Shown: positions 32,793-39,483, numbered from the stretch's first letter. The stretch: 39,483 bases of DNA from Candidatus Zixiibacteriota bacterium (GCA_022614805.1 JAKEHY010000004.1:1-39483), one strand, 5' to 3'. A program made the numbers and translations. The notes: generated by a model not told the origin, from the letters alone.

Positions 32793-34468
32793 AAGGCCCC
32801 CTTCGGAAAAACCTTTTTCAAAAGTGTTTTGATTTCCCCCGCGGTGGAAAGCTCCAAAATCCTTTCGACCCCGCGCACGGCCTGGCGCGAATCGATTCGG
32901 GCCAAAGTTTTTTTGGTCTCGACCAGGGCGGAAACCGGCACCGAAAGTTCGCGTATGCCCAAGCCGACGAAGAAGAAAATCCCCCACGGATGGGCGGCCA
33001 TCTGCCCGCAGACGGCGACCGGCTTTTTATGTTTTTTCCCCGCCTGCGCCACCCCCGCCAGCATCCGCAAAACGGCCGGGTGGAACGGCTCGTAATACTC
33101 CGCCACTTTCGGGTTGCTCCGGTCCACCCCGAGTGTGTACTGAATCAAATCGTTCGTGCCGATGGAGAAAAAATCCACCGCGCGGGCGAACTCCTCCGCC
33201 AAGAGGGCCGCCGAGGGAAGCTCCACCATGATTCCAAGGGGTATTTTCTTTTTTGCGCCGGAAAGAATTTTTTGGGCGGAATAAAACTCCTCCAGGGACC
33301 CAACCATCGGCAGCATCACCTTCAGCCGCCCGGTGGGGGCCGCTTCCGCAAGCACGGCCAGCTGGCTTTTCAGAATGGCCGGATATTGAAGCAAAAGCCG
33401 TATGCCCCGCAGCCCTAAAGCCGGGTTTTCCTCGCTCTCCTGCCCCAGAATCTTCTCGGCTCCGAAATCGAACGTACGCACGGTGACTTCAAGGGGGGAA
33501 ACCTTGCTCAAAATGTCTATGTATGCTTCCCGTTGGGTTTCGGGCAGGGGAAAGCCCGACCCTCCGGCGGCCAGAAACTCGCTGCGAAAAAGCCCCACCC
33601 CCTCGGCCCCCGAGGCTTTCGCCTCCTTCCATTCCTCCACGGTTTGCAAATTCGCCAAAACCCAAACCCGGTCTCCGTCCTTCGTTTCCCCCTTCCGTTT
33701 GGCCCAGACCAAACGCTCCTGTACCCTTTTTGATTTTACGGCCAAAAACTTTTGATAAGCGCGCCGTTCCCCCTCTCCGGGCGAAACGACCGCCTCCCCT
33801 TTATCCCCGTCCACAAAAAGCTCCTTCCCCGCTTCAATCTCTTCGATTTGCTCCCCGATGACCGCCACCGGCAGTCCGATGGAGGCCGCGCACAAAACCA
33901 GATGGGAGGTCACCCCTCCCTCGGCCAGAACGATGCCAAAAAGCCGCTCGGCCGGGTAGCGGAACAAATCGAGGGGCGAAAGATGTCGCGCCACCAGTAT
34001 TGCCTGCTCCGGCAGGGCGGGGGGCTGGCTCGCTTCGGGGGAAAGCAGATTCAAAACGTGCCGCACCACCCCGCGCAAATCGGAGGACCGGTCGTGGATG
34101 TAGCTGTTTTGCGAGGCCTCGAGCGCCTTGGAGGTCTTTTCCGTCTCCTCCCAGTAGGCCCAAAAAGCGGAGAGCCGTTCCTTTTTAATCCGGTCGGCCA
34201 CCGCATTGTTTAACGCCCGGTCTTCCAGAATCCACTTTTCGAAATCCACCAGCCCTTCCGCTTCCGCGCCGATGCGGCGGCGGTCCTTGGTCAGGGTGCC
34301 GAATTCCTTCTGGGCCAGGCTGATGGCCCGCTCGAAACGTTCCACTTCCTTCCCGGCTTGATGCGCGGGAATGTGGCGCGGCGGAAAAACCAACCGGGCG
34401 TCCACCAAATAGGCCGTCCCCCAGCCTACGCCGGGAGCGGCGCCGATTCCTTTAAGCTCCTTTTTCAT
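32789..34468 (-). CDS. ptsI: PTS Enzyme I (phosphoenolpyruvate-protein phosphotransferase)
   Basis: This is a 559-residue protein. Residues 1-240 are the HPr-binding and phosphohistidine domain; His189 lies in GGVTSHLVL, at the same number as in E. coli. The PEP barrel has LFRSEFL, RTFDFGAEK, NPALGLRGIRLLLQ, SIGTNDLIQYTLGVDR and CGQMAAHP with the acid-base Cys. The family passes phosphate from PEP to HPr. One odd point is that the residue matching E. coli Arg195 is Ala (CAAS where MARS is usual). The ATG overlaps the ptsH stop (ATGA). Confidence 0.93.
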   Translation of the reverse strand: MKKELKGIGAAPGVGWGTAYLVDARLVFPPRHIPAHQAGKEVERFERAISLAQKEFGTLTKDRRRIGAEAEGLVDFEKWILEDRALNNAVADRIKKERLSAFWAYWEETEKTSKALEASQNSYIHDRSSDLRGVVRHVLNLLSPEASQPPALPEQAILVARHLSPLDLFRYPAERLFGIVLAEGGVTSHLVLCAASIGLPVAVIGEQIEEIEAGKELFVDGDKGEAVVSPGEGERRAYQKFLAVKSKRVQERLVWAKRKGETKDGDRVWVLANLQTVEEWKEAKASGAEGVGLFRSEFLAAGGSGFPLPETQREAYIDILSKVSPLEVTVRTFDFGAEKILGQESEENPALGLRGIRLLLQYPAILKSQLAVLAEAAPTGRLKVMLPMVGSLEEFYSAQKILSGAKKKIPLGIMVELPSAALLAEEFARAVDFFSIGTNDLIQYTLGVDRSNPKVAEYYEPFHPAVLRMLAGVAQAGKKHKKPVAVCGQMAAHPWGIFFFVGLGIRELSVPVSALVETKKTLARIDSRQAVRGVERILELSTAGEIKTLLKKVFPKGAL

Positions 34469-34731
34469 TCCTCACCAAACTTGCCGGCGAAAACCTCGGC
34501 GATGGCGGCTGCGGCGGCTTCTTCATCCGGCCCTTCGGCGATTATCAAAACGGCGCTCCCCATCTCCGCCGCCAGCATCATCACTCCCATAATCGATTTG
34601 GCGTTCACCTCCAATCCGTCTTTGGAAAGCTTGATTTCCGATTTGAACTGGCTCGCTTTTTGCACAATTTGGGCCGCCGGCCGGGCGTGCAGGCCAAGGC
34701 GGTTGACAACCGTTATTTCTTTTTTGACCAC
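34465..34731 (-). CDS. ptsH: HPr phosphocarrier protein
   Basis: The GTG at 34731 gives 88 residues with His15 in NRLGLHARPA and Ser46 in NAKSIMGVM, both at canonical numbers, which settles the start. His15 carries the phosphate from Enzyme I; the intact KSIMG site would allow HPr-kinase/phosphatase control if such an enzyme exists in the genome. The start lies just beyond the dprA stop codon and the stop overlaps ptsI, so the three genes are closely coupled. No PTS permease or regulator lies nearby. Confidence 0.95.
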   Translation of the reverse strand: MVKKEITVVNRLGLHARPAAQIVQKASQFKSEIKLSKDGLEVNAKSIMGVMMLAAEMGSAVLIIAEGPDEEAAAAAIAEVFAGKFGEE

Positions 34732-34733
34732 CG

Positions 34734-35837
34734 TCAGAAGGCCCGCACGAACTGCTGGCCTGCCAGGCGGCGGACGTGTCCTTTCAGCTCCAGCCCGGTC
34801 AGAATCGAAAAGCACTCGGAAACGGGCATTGCCGATTTGGTCGAAAGCTCGTCGATTAAAATCGGCTGCCCGGCCGCCAGCAAATCAAAAAGCACCCGTT
34901 CCTCTTTTTTCAAATCCGGAGCCGAAACGGGCCGCTCCGCCATCGGCGCAACTGCCAAATTTAGCTCGGAAATCACATCCTGCGCACAGGTTACCAAAGC
35001 GGCCGAGGATTTGCGAATTAATCTGTGCGTCCCGGCCGAATTGGGGGAATCCACCCGTCCCGGCACCGCCATCACCTCCCGCCCCTGCTCCAGGGCCTGT
35101 TGCGCCGTTATCAAGGCCCCCGAACCTTCGGGCGCCTCCACCACGACCACTCCGAGCGAAAGACCGCTGATGACCCGGTTCCGCTTGGGGAAATTTTCCG
35201 GCGTGGGGGGAGTTCCGTTGGCAAATTCGGTCAGAACGGCCCCCTGCGTCGGTATCTTCTCAAACAACTTCCGGGCGCGGCTGGATGTGACCGAATCGAA
35301 ACCCCCTCCCAGAACGGCAATGGTTCGGCCCCCCGACCGCAAAGCCGCCTCGTGGGCGAAGGAGTCGATGCCCTGCGCCATTCCGGAGACGACGGTAACT
35401 CCCATCCCCGCCAGCTCGAACGCCATCCGGTCTGTGACCTGCTTGCCGTAGGGGGAAAAAGTGCGCGTGCCGACGACCCCGACCGCCTTTTTATCTTCCG
35501 GAACGAGCTCGCCCCGGTAAAAAAGTATCGGCGGCGGGTCAAAAATCTGGGCGAGCGACTCCGGATAATCGGTATCGCTCAAAAGCAAAAATTTTTCCCC
35601 CGGTTGCAAAATTTTTTCGACCGTCTCTTCCGCCTTTTTGTAGTCGATTTTGGCAATCCCCTCCGCCGTCTCCGGCCCTACCCCATCGACTTGCAAAAGC
35701 TCGGCCCGGGAAGCCTTCAAGGCCGTCTCCACGCTGCCAAAATGGCGATACAAATTCCGCGCCCGCACTTCCCCCACGTTGGCGGCGGAAAGCAACGCCA
35801 CCCAGCCGAAAAGTTCGTCTTTTCTACTCTTTTCCAT
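34734..35837 (-). CDS. dprA: DNA-processing protein DprA/Smf
   Basis: This is a 367-residue protein. A SAM-like or HhH N-terminal part (LQVDGVGPETAEGIAK) precedes the Rossmann core with VGVVGTRTFSPYG, VSGMAQGIDSFAHEAAL, NFPKRNRVISGLS and EGSGALITAQQALEQGREV, which bind single-stranded DNA in the RecA-loading step of transformation. The C-terminal winged helix (ILIDELSTKSAMPVSECFSILTGLE) is complete. Its 5' end overlaps obg by 14 bases. No other competence gene is seen. Confidence 0.95.
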   Translation of the reverse strand: MEKSRKDELFGWVALLSAANVGEVRARNLYRHFGSVETALKASRAELLQVDGVGPETAEGIAKIDYKKAEETVEKILQPGEKFLLLSDTDYPESLAQIFDPPPILFYRGELVPEDKKAVGVVGTRTFSPYGKQVTDRMAFELAGMGVTVVSGMAQGIDSFAHEAALRSGGRTIAVLGGGFDSVTSSRARKLFEKIPTQGAVLTEFANGTPPTPENFPKRNRVISGLSLGVVVVEAPEGSGALITAQQALEQGREVMAVPGRVDSPNSAGTHRLIRKSSAALVTCAQDVISELNLAVAPMAERPVSAPDLKKEERVLFDLLAAGQPILIDELSTKSAMPVSECFSILTGLELKGHVRRLAGQQFVRAF

Positions 35838-36819
35838 TTTCCCAGAGTTTGTAAATCATCCTCCCGGCGGCCTGCATCAAATCCTCCGTCCCCTTGTGCT
35901 GGAAGGCGGAGATGAAAACCCCTTTCCTACCCCATTTTTTCTTCAAAGCCGCCAAAGTCTTGCCATCCAGCAAATCGATTTTGTTCAACGCCACCAAAAA
36001 GGGTTTTTTGACCAGCTTCGGCTCGAACTGCTTCAATTCATTCTTCAATTTTTTCAAATCCTCCTCCGGAGCCGCCGAAGAGGCGTCCAAAAGATAAATC
36101 AAAAGCCGGGTCCGCTCGATGTGCTTCAAAAAGCGGTGCCCCAACCCCTTCCCCAAATGCGCTCCTTCAATTAACCCCGGCAAATCCGCCAGAACGAAAC
36201 TGCGGTGGTGGTCGGTCCGGACAATGCCGAGATGCGGTATCAAAGTCGTGAAGGGATAATCCGCCACTTTGGGCCGGGCGGCAGAAACGGCCGAAAGCAG
36301 AGTCGATTTGCCCACGTTGGGAAAGCCGACCAATCCGACATCCGCCAAAAGTTTCAGCTCGAGGACGAGCTCCCGCTCCTCCCCCGGCTCCCCTTCCTCG
36401 GAAAACTGCGGCGCTCGCCGGGTCGGCGTGGCAAATCGGGCGTTGCCCCGCCCCCCCCGTCCCCCTTTGACGAGCAGGACGACCTCTCCCGGCTCGGTTA
36501 AATCGGCGACCAATTCGCCGGTTTTCCTGTCCTTGATGACCGTGCCGACCGGCATGTCAATGGATATATCCTTGCCGGAAACCCCGGAGGCGTTTTTGCC
36601 GCTGCCGTGGGCTCCCCGCCCGGCTTTGTACAGCTTGCGGAAGCGGCAGTCAATCAGGGTGCCGAGTTGGGGATTGGCCCGGGCGAAAACCGACCCCCCA
36701 GCCCCCCCGTCCCCGCCCGAAGGCCCTCCTTTGGGGACGAATTTCTCCCGCCGGAAGGCAATCATCCCCGAACCCCCCGTTCCCGCGGCGACTTTGATTT
36801 CGGCATAGTCGATGAACAT
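35824..36819 (-). CDS. obg: GTPase Obg (CgtA family)
   Basis: This is a 331-residue protein. The glycine-rich Obg fold occupies about 1-158 (AAGTGGSGMIAFRREKF, GGDGGAGGSVF). The GTPase domain has G1 GFPNVGKST at 165-173, DYPFTTLIPHLG, G3 DLPGLIEGA and G4 NKID near 287. It takes part in late ribosome assembly and stress signalling. The C-terminal OCT domain of some homologues is absent, which is usual for many lineages. A ribosome site AAAGGAAATTT precedes the ATG; this is the first gene of the minus-strand operon. Confidence 0.97.
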   Translation of the reverse strand: MFIDYAEIKVAAGTGGSGMIAFRREKFVPKGGPSGGDGGAGGSVFARANPQLGTLIDCRFRKLYKAGRGAHGSGKNASGVSGKDISIDMPVGTVIKDRKTGELVADLTEPGEVVLLVKGGRGGRGNARFATPTRRAPQFSEEGEPGEERELVLELKLLADVGLVGFPNVGKSTLLSAVSAARPKVADYPFTTLIPHLGIVRTDHHRSFVLADLPGLIEGAHLGKGLGHRFLKHIERTRLLIYLLDASSAAPEEDLKKLKNELKQFEPKLVKKPFLVALNKIDLLDGKTLAALKKKWGRKGVFISAFQHKGTEDLMQAAGRMIYKLWENGKE

Positions 36820-36939
36820 AAATTTCCTTTACCGGAAAAAAATTTGAGCTCTCTGCAAAAGCCCATCGATAAAAGAAAAGAAAATCGCCCCTAAAAAGCA
36901 ATTGCAGCCCCAATGACGCGATGCCCTGCCCTCCAATTG

Positions 36940-36990
36940 TTTTTCAATGATTCAATGATTCAATCTCTCAATGAATCAATCTTTTTGAAT
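36940..36990. repeat. AT-rich TCAATGAT tandem repeat between divergent genes
   Basis: Three to four copies of TCAATGAT-type units lie between obg and the cysteine synthase gene and share TTTTTCAATGA with the block near 27500. The repeat separates the two divergent promoters. Confidence 0.65.
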
Positions 36991-36998
36991 CCCTCGCC

Positions 36999-37027
36999 TT
37001 GCCTCCCCGCCGCGCGGGCAATATACT
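36999..37027 (+). promoter_or_regulatory. Promoter for the cysteine-synthase gene, probably leaderless
   Basis: TTGCCT (36999-37004), 17 bases, TATACT (37022-37027) is a good sigma-70 pair. Transcription would start about seven bases later, 3 bases before or at the ATG (37037), and no ribosome site exists in between. Confidence 0.55.
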
Positions 37028-37036
37028 CCGCGTCAA

Positions 37037-37960
37037 ATGGACATCCTCCACGCCATCGGCAACACCTCGCTGGTTCAGCTTCGCAAAGTCGTTCCCCCCG
37101 GCTGTGCGGACATCTTGGTGAAACTCGAATGGGAAAACCCCACCGGCAGCCTGAAGGACCGGGTCGCCCACGCCCTGATTGCAAGGGCGGAGAAGGGCGG
37201 CCGGCTGAAGCCCGGCGACACCGTCGTCGAATACACCGGCGGCAGCACCGGCGCCTCGCTCGCTTTGGTCTGTGCGGCGAAAGGCTATCGCCTCCGGCTC
37301 GTCACCTCCGATGCCTTCAGCCAAGCCAAGCTGGACCAGATGGCCGCTTTGGGGGCGGAGCTGGCCCTCGTCCCGAGCGAAGGCGGCCTCACCACCAAAA
37401 AGCTGATTCTGGATATGATTGAAGCCGCCCGGAATTTGAGTAAAGAGCCGCACACCTATTTGACCGACCAGTTGAACAACCAGGACAGCATCGCCGGCTA
37501 CCACCCGCTCGGGGAGGAGATTTGGAGCCAGACGAAAGGGGAAATCGACGCCTTCGTCCACTCCGTCGGCACGGGCGCTTCTTCGCGCGGGGTCGCCGAA
37601 GTGCTCAAGCAGAAGAAACCAAGCGTCAAAATCATCGCCGTAGAACCGGCGGAATCCCCGGTGCTTTCGGGGGGCGAGCCGGGGCCGCACAAAATCGAAG
37701 GGGTCGGCATCGGCTACGTCCCTCCCCTCTATGAAAAATCGCTCATAGACGAAATCCTGCCGGTCAAAACGGAAGACGCCAAGGAGGCGGCCCGGCGCAT
37801 CGCACGGGAAGAGGGTCTCTTTGCCGGCACCTCCTCCGGGGCGAACGTCCTTGCCGCAGTGGAGGTGGGAAAGCACCTGGGGCCGAAGGCCAAAGTGGTC
37901 ACGCTTCTGGCCGACTCCGGCCTGAAATACCTGCACACCGACCTGTACCGGAGGAGATAA
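37037..37960 (+). CDS. Cysteine synthase-family PLP enzyme
   Basis: This 307-residue protein belongs to the beta-family of PLP enzymes. The PLP lysine lies in ENPTGSLKDR near residue 42, the glycine-rich loop is EYTGGSTGASLA (usually E(P/A)TSGNTG), GTGASSRGVAEVL binds the phosphate, and GTSSGAN lies near the C-terminus. It makes cysteine from O-acetylserine and sulfide, or acts as cystathionine beta-synthase-type; the altered GGSTG loop (cysteine synthases have SGNTG) leaves substrate open. It is a single gene with its own promoter. Confidence 0.85.
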   Translation: MDILHAIGNTSLVQLRKVVPPGCADILVKLEWENPTGSLKDRVAHALIARAEKGGRLKPGDTVVEYTGGSTGASLALVCAAKGYRLRLVTSDAFSQAKLDQMAALGAELALVPSEGGLTTKKLILDMIEAARNLSKEPHTYLTDQLNNQDSIAGYHPLGEEIWSQTKGEIDAFVHSVGTGASSRGVAEVLKQKKPSVKIIAVEPAESPVLSGGEPGPHKIEGVGIGYVPPLYEKSLIDEILPVKTEDAKEAARRIAREEGLFAGTSSGANVLAAVEVGKHLGPKAKVVTLLADSGLKYLHTDLYRRR

Positions 37961-38279
37961 GATTTGGGGATTTTATGATTTGGTGATTTAATGATTGAAG
38001 AACAAAAAAGCGGGAAAATTGCTGTGAGTTTGAAAATTTTGGGCGGATTTATAGCGGGAATTTTGAGGCGGGCTGCAAAATCAAAACAATTTTGCAGGTG
38101 TTTTTGCGGGGGGATGACCCCACCCCTACCCCTCCCCTCAAGGGGAGGGAATTATTTTAAATCAAGGAGAGGGAGGGGCGGGGATGACCTCCCGCCCCTT
38201 GGCCTTTCCTTTTTGTTTCTTTTGTGCGCAACGGGTTTTAAAACAGCAGTGAAAGTAGGAGACGAGACCGTGTAGTTTG
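37961..38279 (+). other. Gene-free region with dispersed repeats
   Basis: I see no credible gene here. An open frame exists at 37991-38275 but it crosses a GC-rich intergenic repeat and has no ribosome site, so I reject it. The region includes the 38130-38149 palindrome and a weak AT-rich repeat near 37968-37997. Confidence 0.55.
38130..38149. repeat. CCTCCCCT / AGGGGAGG palindrome
   Basis: An inverted repeat of eight to nine bases with a two-base centre, related to the 19263-19282 palindrome and followed by a similar GGGAATTA tail. Confidence 0.65.
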
Positions 38280-38582
38280 TCTTCTCCGTGCGGCCTGCCT
38301 GTTTTTTGTTCTGCCTACGCGCGGCAAGCCCCGCGCCAGCGTTACTGGTCTATAGGCGCTTATCCCTTTCAAAGATAAGCGGGTTCCGGATAAAAGGAAA
38401 TCTACTGTTCTTTCCCCCAGGCAATGGGGGAAATCAACCCCGTAAGAGGGAGAACCGTGTTTTTTGCCTTACCGGTTCCCGTGGCCCTTATGGGGTTCGG
38501 CTGTGGCACGCCAGCGGAGCCGACGCCGACCCGTTGCACAAAACAGAGATGGTGGATTGGGGCGGGGAGTCCCCTTTCCCCT
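38280..38582 (+). ncRNA. Structured RNA resembling a HEARO / IscB-type omega RNA
   Basis: There is no supported gene here, but many strong stems: 38319-38324/38331-38336, 38357-38364/38374-38381 (8 bp), 38411-38418/38426-38433 (8 bp), 38452-38457/38473-38478 (GAACCG/CGGTTC), 38498-38502/38518-38522, and a final G/C hairpin 38559-38581. The order AACCG..CGGTT, GGCTGTGG (38499-38506), CAAAACAG (38539-38546) and a terminal GGGGAG-CCCC hairpin resembles what I recall of IscB omega RNAs (HEARO). No IscB or HNH gene follows. A covariance search is the needed proof; a large unrecognised riboswitch or decayed element is an alternative. Confidence 0.45.
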
Positions 38583-38848
38583 AACCACGTCTCTCTATTA
38601 AATAGCGCCCTTCCGGACAATTCGCTCGAAAGTTGTAGGGAATTTGGCAATTTTGCCTGTACTATGCCAGAGAAACAGGGCGAAATTCGCTCCGGTTTGG
38701 TGACGAATCTGTCAAAAGGAACTGGCGATTTTGGGCGGGAAAATAATTTTGGAGAATTTTGTAATCCGCTCCATATCAACTCGATTTGAGAAGAAGGTTA
38801 TAAGTGGTGTGTAAGATCCAACGATTCTTTCTGTAAGATACAATCCAA
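38583..38848 (+). other. Gene-free spacer before the AT-rich cassette
   Basis: Base composition changes here from GC-rich to AT-rich at about 38780. I find small hairpins (GGCAATTTTGCC near 38650) but no gene; open frames on either strand lack starts, ribosome sites or recognisable sequence. Confidence 0.5.
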
Positions 38849-38850
38849 GT

Positions 38851-38894
38851 GCTAACTATAGTATGTAGCACTAAAGTTAGCTCGTTTTTATACT
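38851..38894 (+). promoter_or_regulatory. Tandem C-box-like operators and -10 of the controller gene
   Basis: ACTATAGT (38855-38862) and ACTAAAGT (38870-38877) are short dyads whose starts are 15 bases apart, the spacing of C-protein operator pairs. Together they form a 12-bp inverted repeat with one mismatch (38851-38862 against 38870-38881). TATACT (38889-38894) is a good -10, and the right operator sits at the expected -35, as in self-activating C genes. Confidence 0.6.
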
Positions 38895-38914
38895 ATGGTA
38901 ATGATGATAGCTAT

Positions 38915-39130
38915 ATGAAAAAAGAAGTTCTGACAAAATTTGGTAATAAAATTCGAGAAGAACGACTGAGGTTGAGTTTATCGCAGGAAGAGTTGGCTGC
39001 ACGTGCTGGCGTACATCGAACATATATCGGGATGATTGAAAGAGCAGAAAAAAATATTTCTCTCGAAAATATTGAGCGATTAGCTAAAGCTCTCAACGTG
39101 AAGATTAAAGACCTATTTAAAGACTTCTAA
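38915..39130 (+). CDS. Controller (C) protein-like HTH transcriptional regulator
   Basis: This 71-residue XRE/Cro-type HTH protein begins MKKEVLTKFGNKIREERLRL and has the helix-turn-helix in LSQEELAARAGVHRTYIGMIERAE and a dimer-type end (LAKALNVKIKDLFKDF). That size and sequence type is typical of C proteins of restriction-modification systems, which delay the endonuclease until the host is methylated. I chose ATG 38915 over GTG 38849 because the latter lies inside the operators and gives a poor 22-residue extension. It sits three bases ahead of an endonuclease-like gene. AT-rich codons mark it as acquired. Confidence 0.8.
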   Translation: MKKEVLTKFGNKIREERLRLSLSQEELAARAGVHRTYIGMIERAEKNISLENIERLAKALNVKIKDLFKDF

Positions 39131-39133
39131 AAA

Positions 39134-39385
39134 ATGACGGTTGACTGGCAACAGAGAGTGGAAGAATACTGTAAAAAGTATAACATCCCCTTGCATTATC
39201 TGGCAGACACGTTATATGAGCCAAAGGTGATTCCAATGATTCGGGGAAAAGCTTTTGAATTCTCTGTAATGATGGCATTAAGGGAGATTTTACCAGCAGA
39301 CAAATGGGACATTAAGAAAATAAGTATGAATGCACAAAGCGGCTTGCACGATGTTGATGTGTTGGCAGACCATAAACCCACTAAC
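39134..39385 (+). pseudogene. Restriction endonuclease-like gene, interrupted by an insertion sequence
   Basis: About 84 codons remain from ATG 39134. The visible part includes PMIRGKAFEFSVMMAL and ends with LHDVDVLAD, the first acidic strand expected of a PD-(D/E)xK nuclease; the ExK half is lost beyond the insertion. The sequence reminds me of the CfrBI type, but this is recollection and not a search result. It follows the C gene by three bases, the usual C-R order. Past 39385 the frame enters the insertion sequence and stops at 39424. No methyltransferase gene is visible on the left, so its partner is lost or lies to the right. Confidence 0.6.
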
Positions 39386-39483
39386 TGTACTGCCCCACCT
39401 AATTTTGGACAGGCATTCTCTTGATTTTTGACAACCAATCGGCATAGAACTGCGTGGGAGACTTCATCCCCAGCGCGCTGTGC
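39386..39483 (-). mobile_element. Left part of an IS3-family-type insertion sequence
   Basis: From 39386 the sequence begins TGTACTGCCCC, an IS3-type terminal inverted repeat, and 13 bases later the stop codon of a transposase on the minus strand appears. The element continues beyond the window, so the other end and the short target duplication cannot be seen. Confidence 0.7.
39399..39483 (-). CDS. C-terminal end of an IS3-type transposase (integrase core)
   Basis: Read on the minus strand the last 28 codons give HSALGMKSPTQFYADW, then a basic tail ending at TAG (39399-39401). HSALGxKTPxxF is the closing motif of IS3 OrfB DDE transposases. The rest of the gene is outside the window, and the gene points toward the interrupted nuclease gene. 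Confidence 0.75.
   Translation of the reverse strand, partial: HSALGMKSPTQFYADWLSKIKRMPVQN

Noticed and set aside
37991-38275. A 94-codon plus-strand frame after the cysteine synthase gene
   Set aside because: It runs through a palindromic repeat, lacks a ribosome site and gives no recognisable protein.
38280-38582. RNase P RNA or tmRNA as explanation of the structured region
   Set aside because: Neither the GAGGAAAGTCC-type core of RNase P RNA nor the tRNA-like ends and coding tag of tmRNA are present.
38402-38779. A 125-codon minus-strand frame over the structured region
   Set aside because: It has no ribosome site and its sequence is better explained by the hairpins on the other strand.
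38849-38914. GTG 38849 as the start of the controller gene
   Set aside because: The extra 22 residues overlap the operator pair and the -10, and the HTH protein is complete from ATG 38915.

Overview
The window looks like a chromosomal segment of an uncultured, GC-rich (roughly 55-57 % by eye) Gram-negative-type bacterium with two AT-rich accessory edges. A multi-domain secreted protein ending in a dockerin-like pair of calcium loops, a Wza-like SLBB export protein and dense GC-rich palindromic intergenic repeats recall candidate phyla of the FCB neighbourhood (for example Zixibacteria-like lineages). That placement is inference, because no rRNA or ribosomal protein gene is present.

Layout. 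(1) 1-420: AT-rich 3' end of a SIR2-like gene, 5' part missing or frameshifted. (2) 557-2890 (-): secreted protein of seven carboxypeptidase-regulatory-like units plus a dockerin-like C-terminus, with terminator and candidate promoter/operator. (3) 3249-17333 (+): a largely overlapping Wzx/Wzy-type exopolysaccharide or O-antigen cluster: SLBB exporter, Wzz-like chain-length protein, flippase, three methyltransferases, two GT4 glycosyltransferases, sugar epimerase, O-antigen polymerase/ligase-like protein, a 49-codon small frame, WecG/TagA-type glycosyltransferase and the initiating polyprenyl-phosphate sugar-phosphate transferase. (4) 17336-19236 (-): tsaD, a small zinc-ribbon protein and an ArsC/LMW-phosphatase protein. 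(5) 19444-22285 (+): a coupled trio of 3-hydroxyacyl-CoA dehydrogenase, enoyl-CoA hydratase and acyl-CoA dehydrogenase. (6) 22303-22777: a GIY-YIG nuclease gene between perfect 30-bp inverted repeats. (7) 22788-26101 (+): isopropylmalate/homocitrate synthase-like gene with aconitase-family large and small subunits. (8) 26178-28365: nicotinate phosphoribosyltransferase (-), a small membrane protein (+) and a cold-shock protein (-). (9) 28556-36819 (-): one tightly overlapping run, in transcription order obg, dprA, ptsH, ptsI, phosphoglucose/phosphomannose isomerase, NDP-sugar nucleotidyltransferase, UvrD/PcrA helicase. (10) 37037-37960 (+): cysteine synthase-family gene with a promoter suggesting a leaderless mRNA. 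(11) 37961-39483: accessory edge with a structured stretch resembling a HEARO/IscB-type omega RNA without an IscB gene, then an AT-rich controller (C) protein gene with tandem C-box-like operators, and a restriction-endonuclease-like gene cut by an IS3-family-type element that runs off the window.

How the genes work together. The exopolysaccharide cluster holds most steps from initiation on the lipid carrier through assembly, flipping, polymerisation and export, and the sugar isomerase and nucleotidyltransferase of the minus-strand operon could supply activated sugars. The acyl-CoA trio forms a short-chain beta-oxidation (or reversed) module without thiolase. The synthase plus dehydratase subunits make the first steps of a leucine, isoleucine (citramalate) or lysine type 2-oxoacid elongation. 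EI and HPr are both present and coupled to dprA and obg, but no PTS permease is in view.

The strongest candidates for something unusual are the structured RNA at about 38280-38582, the GIY-YIG gene framed by inverted repeats, and the IS-disrupted C-protein/restriction cassette. Assignments come from reading motifs and codons by eye; no database search was run.
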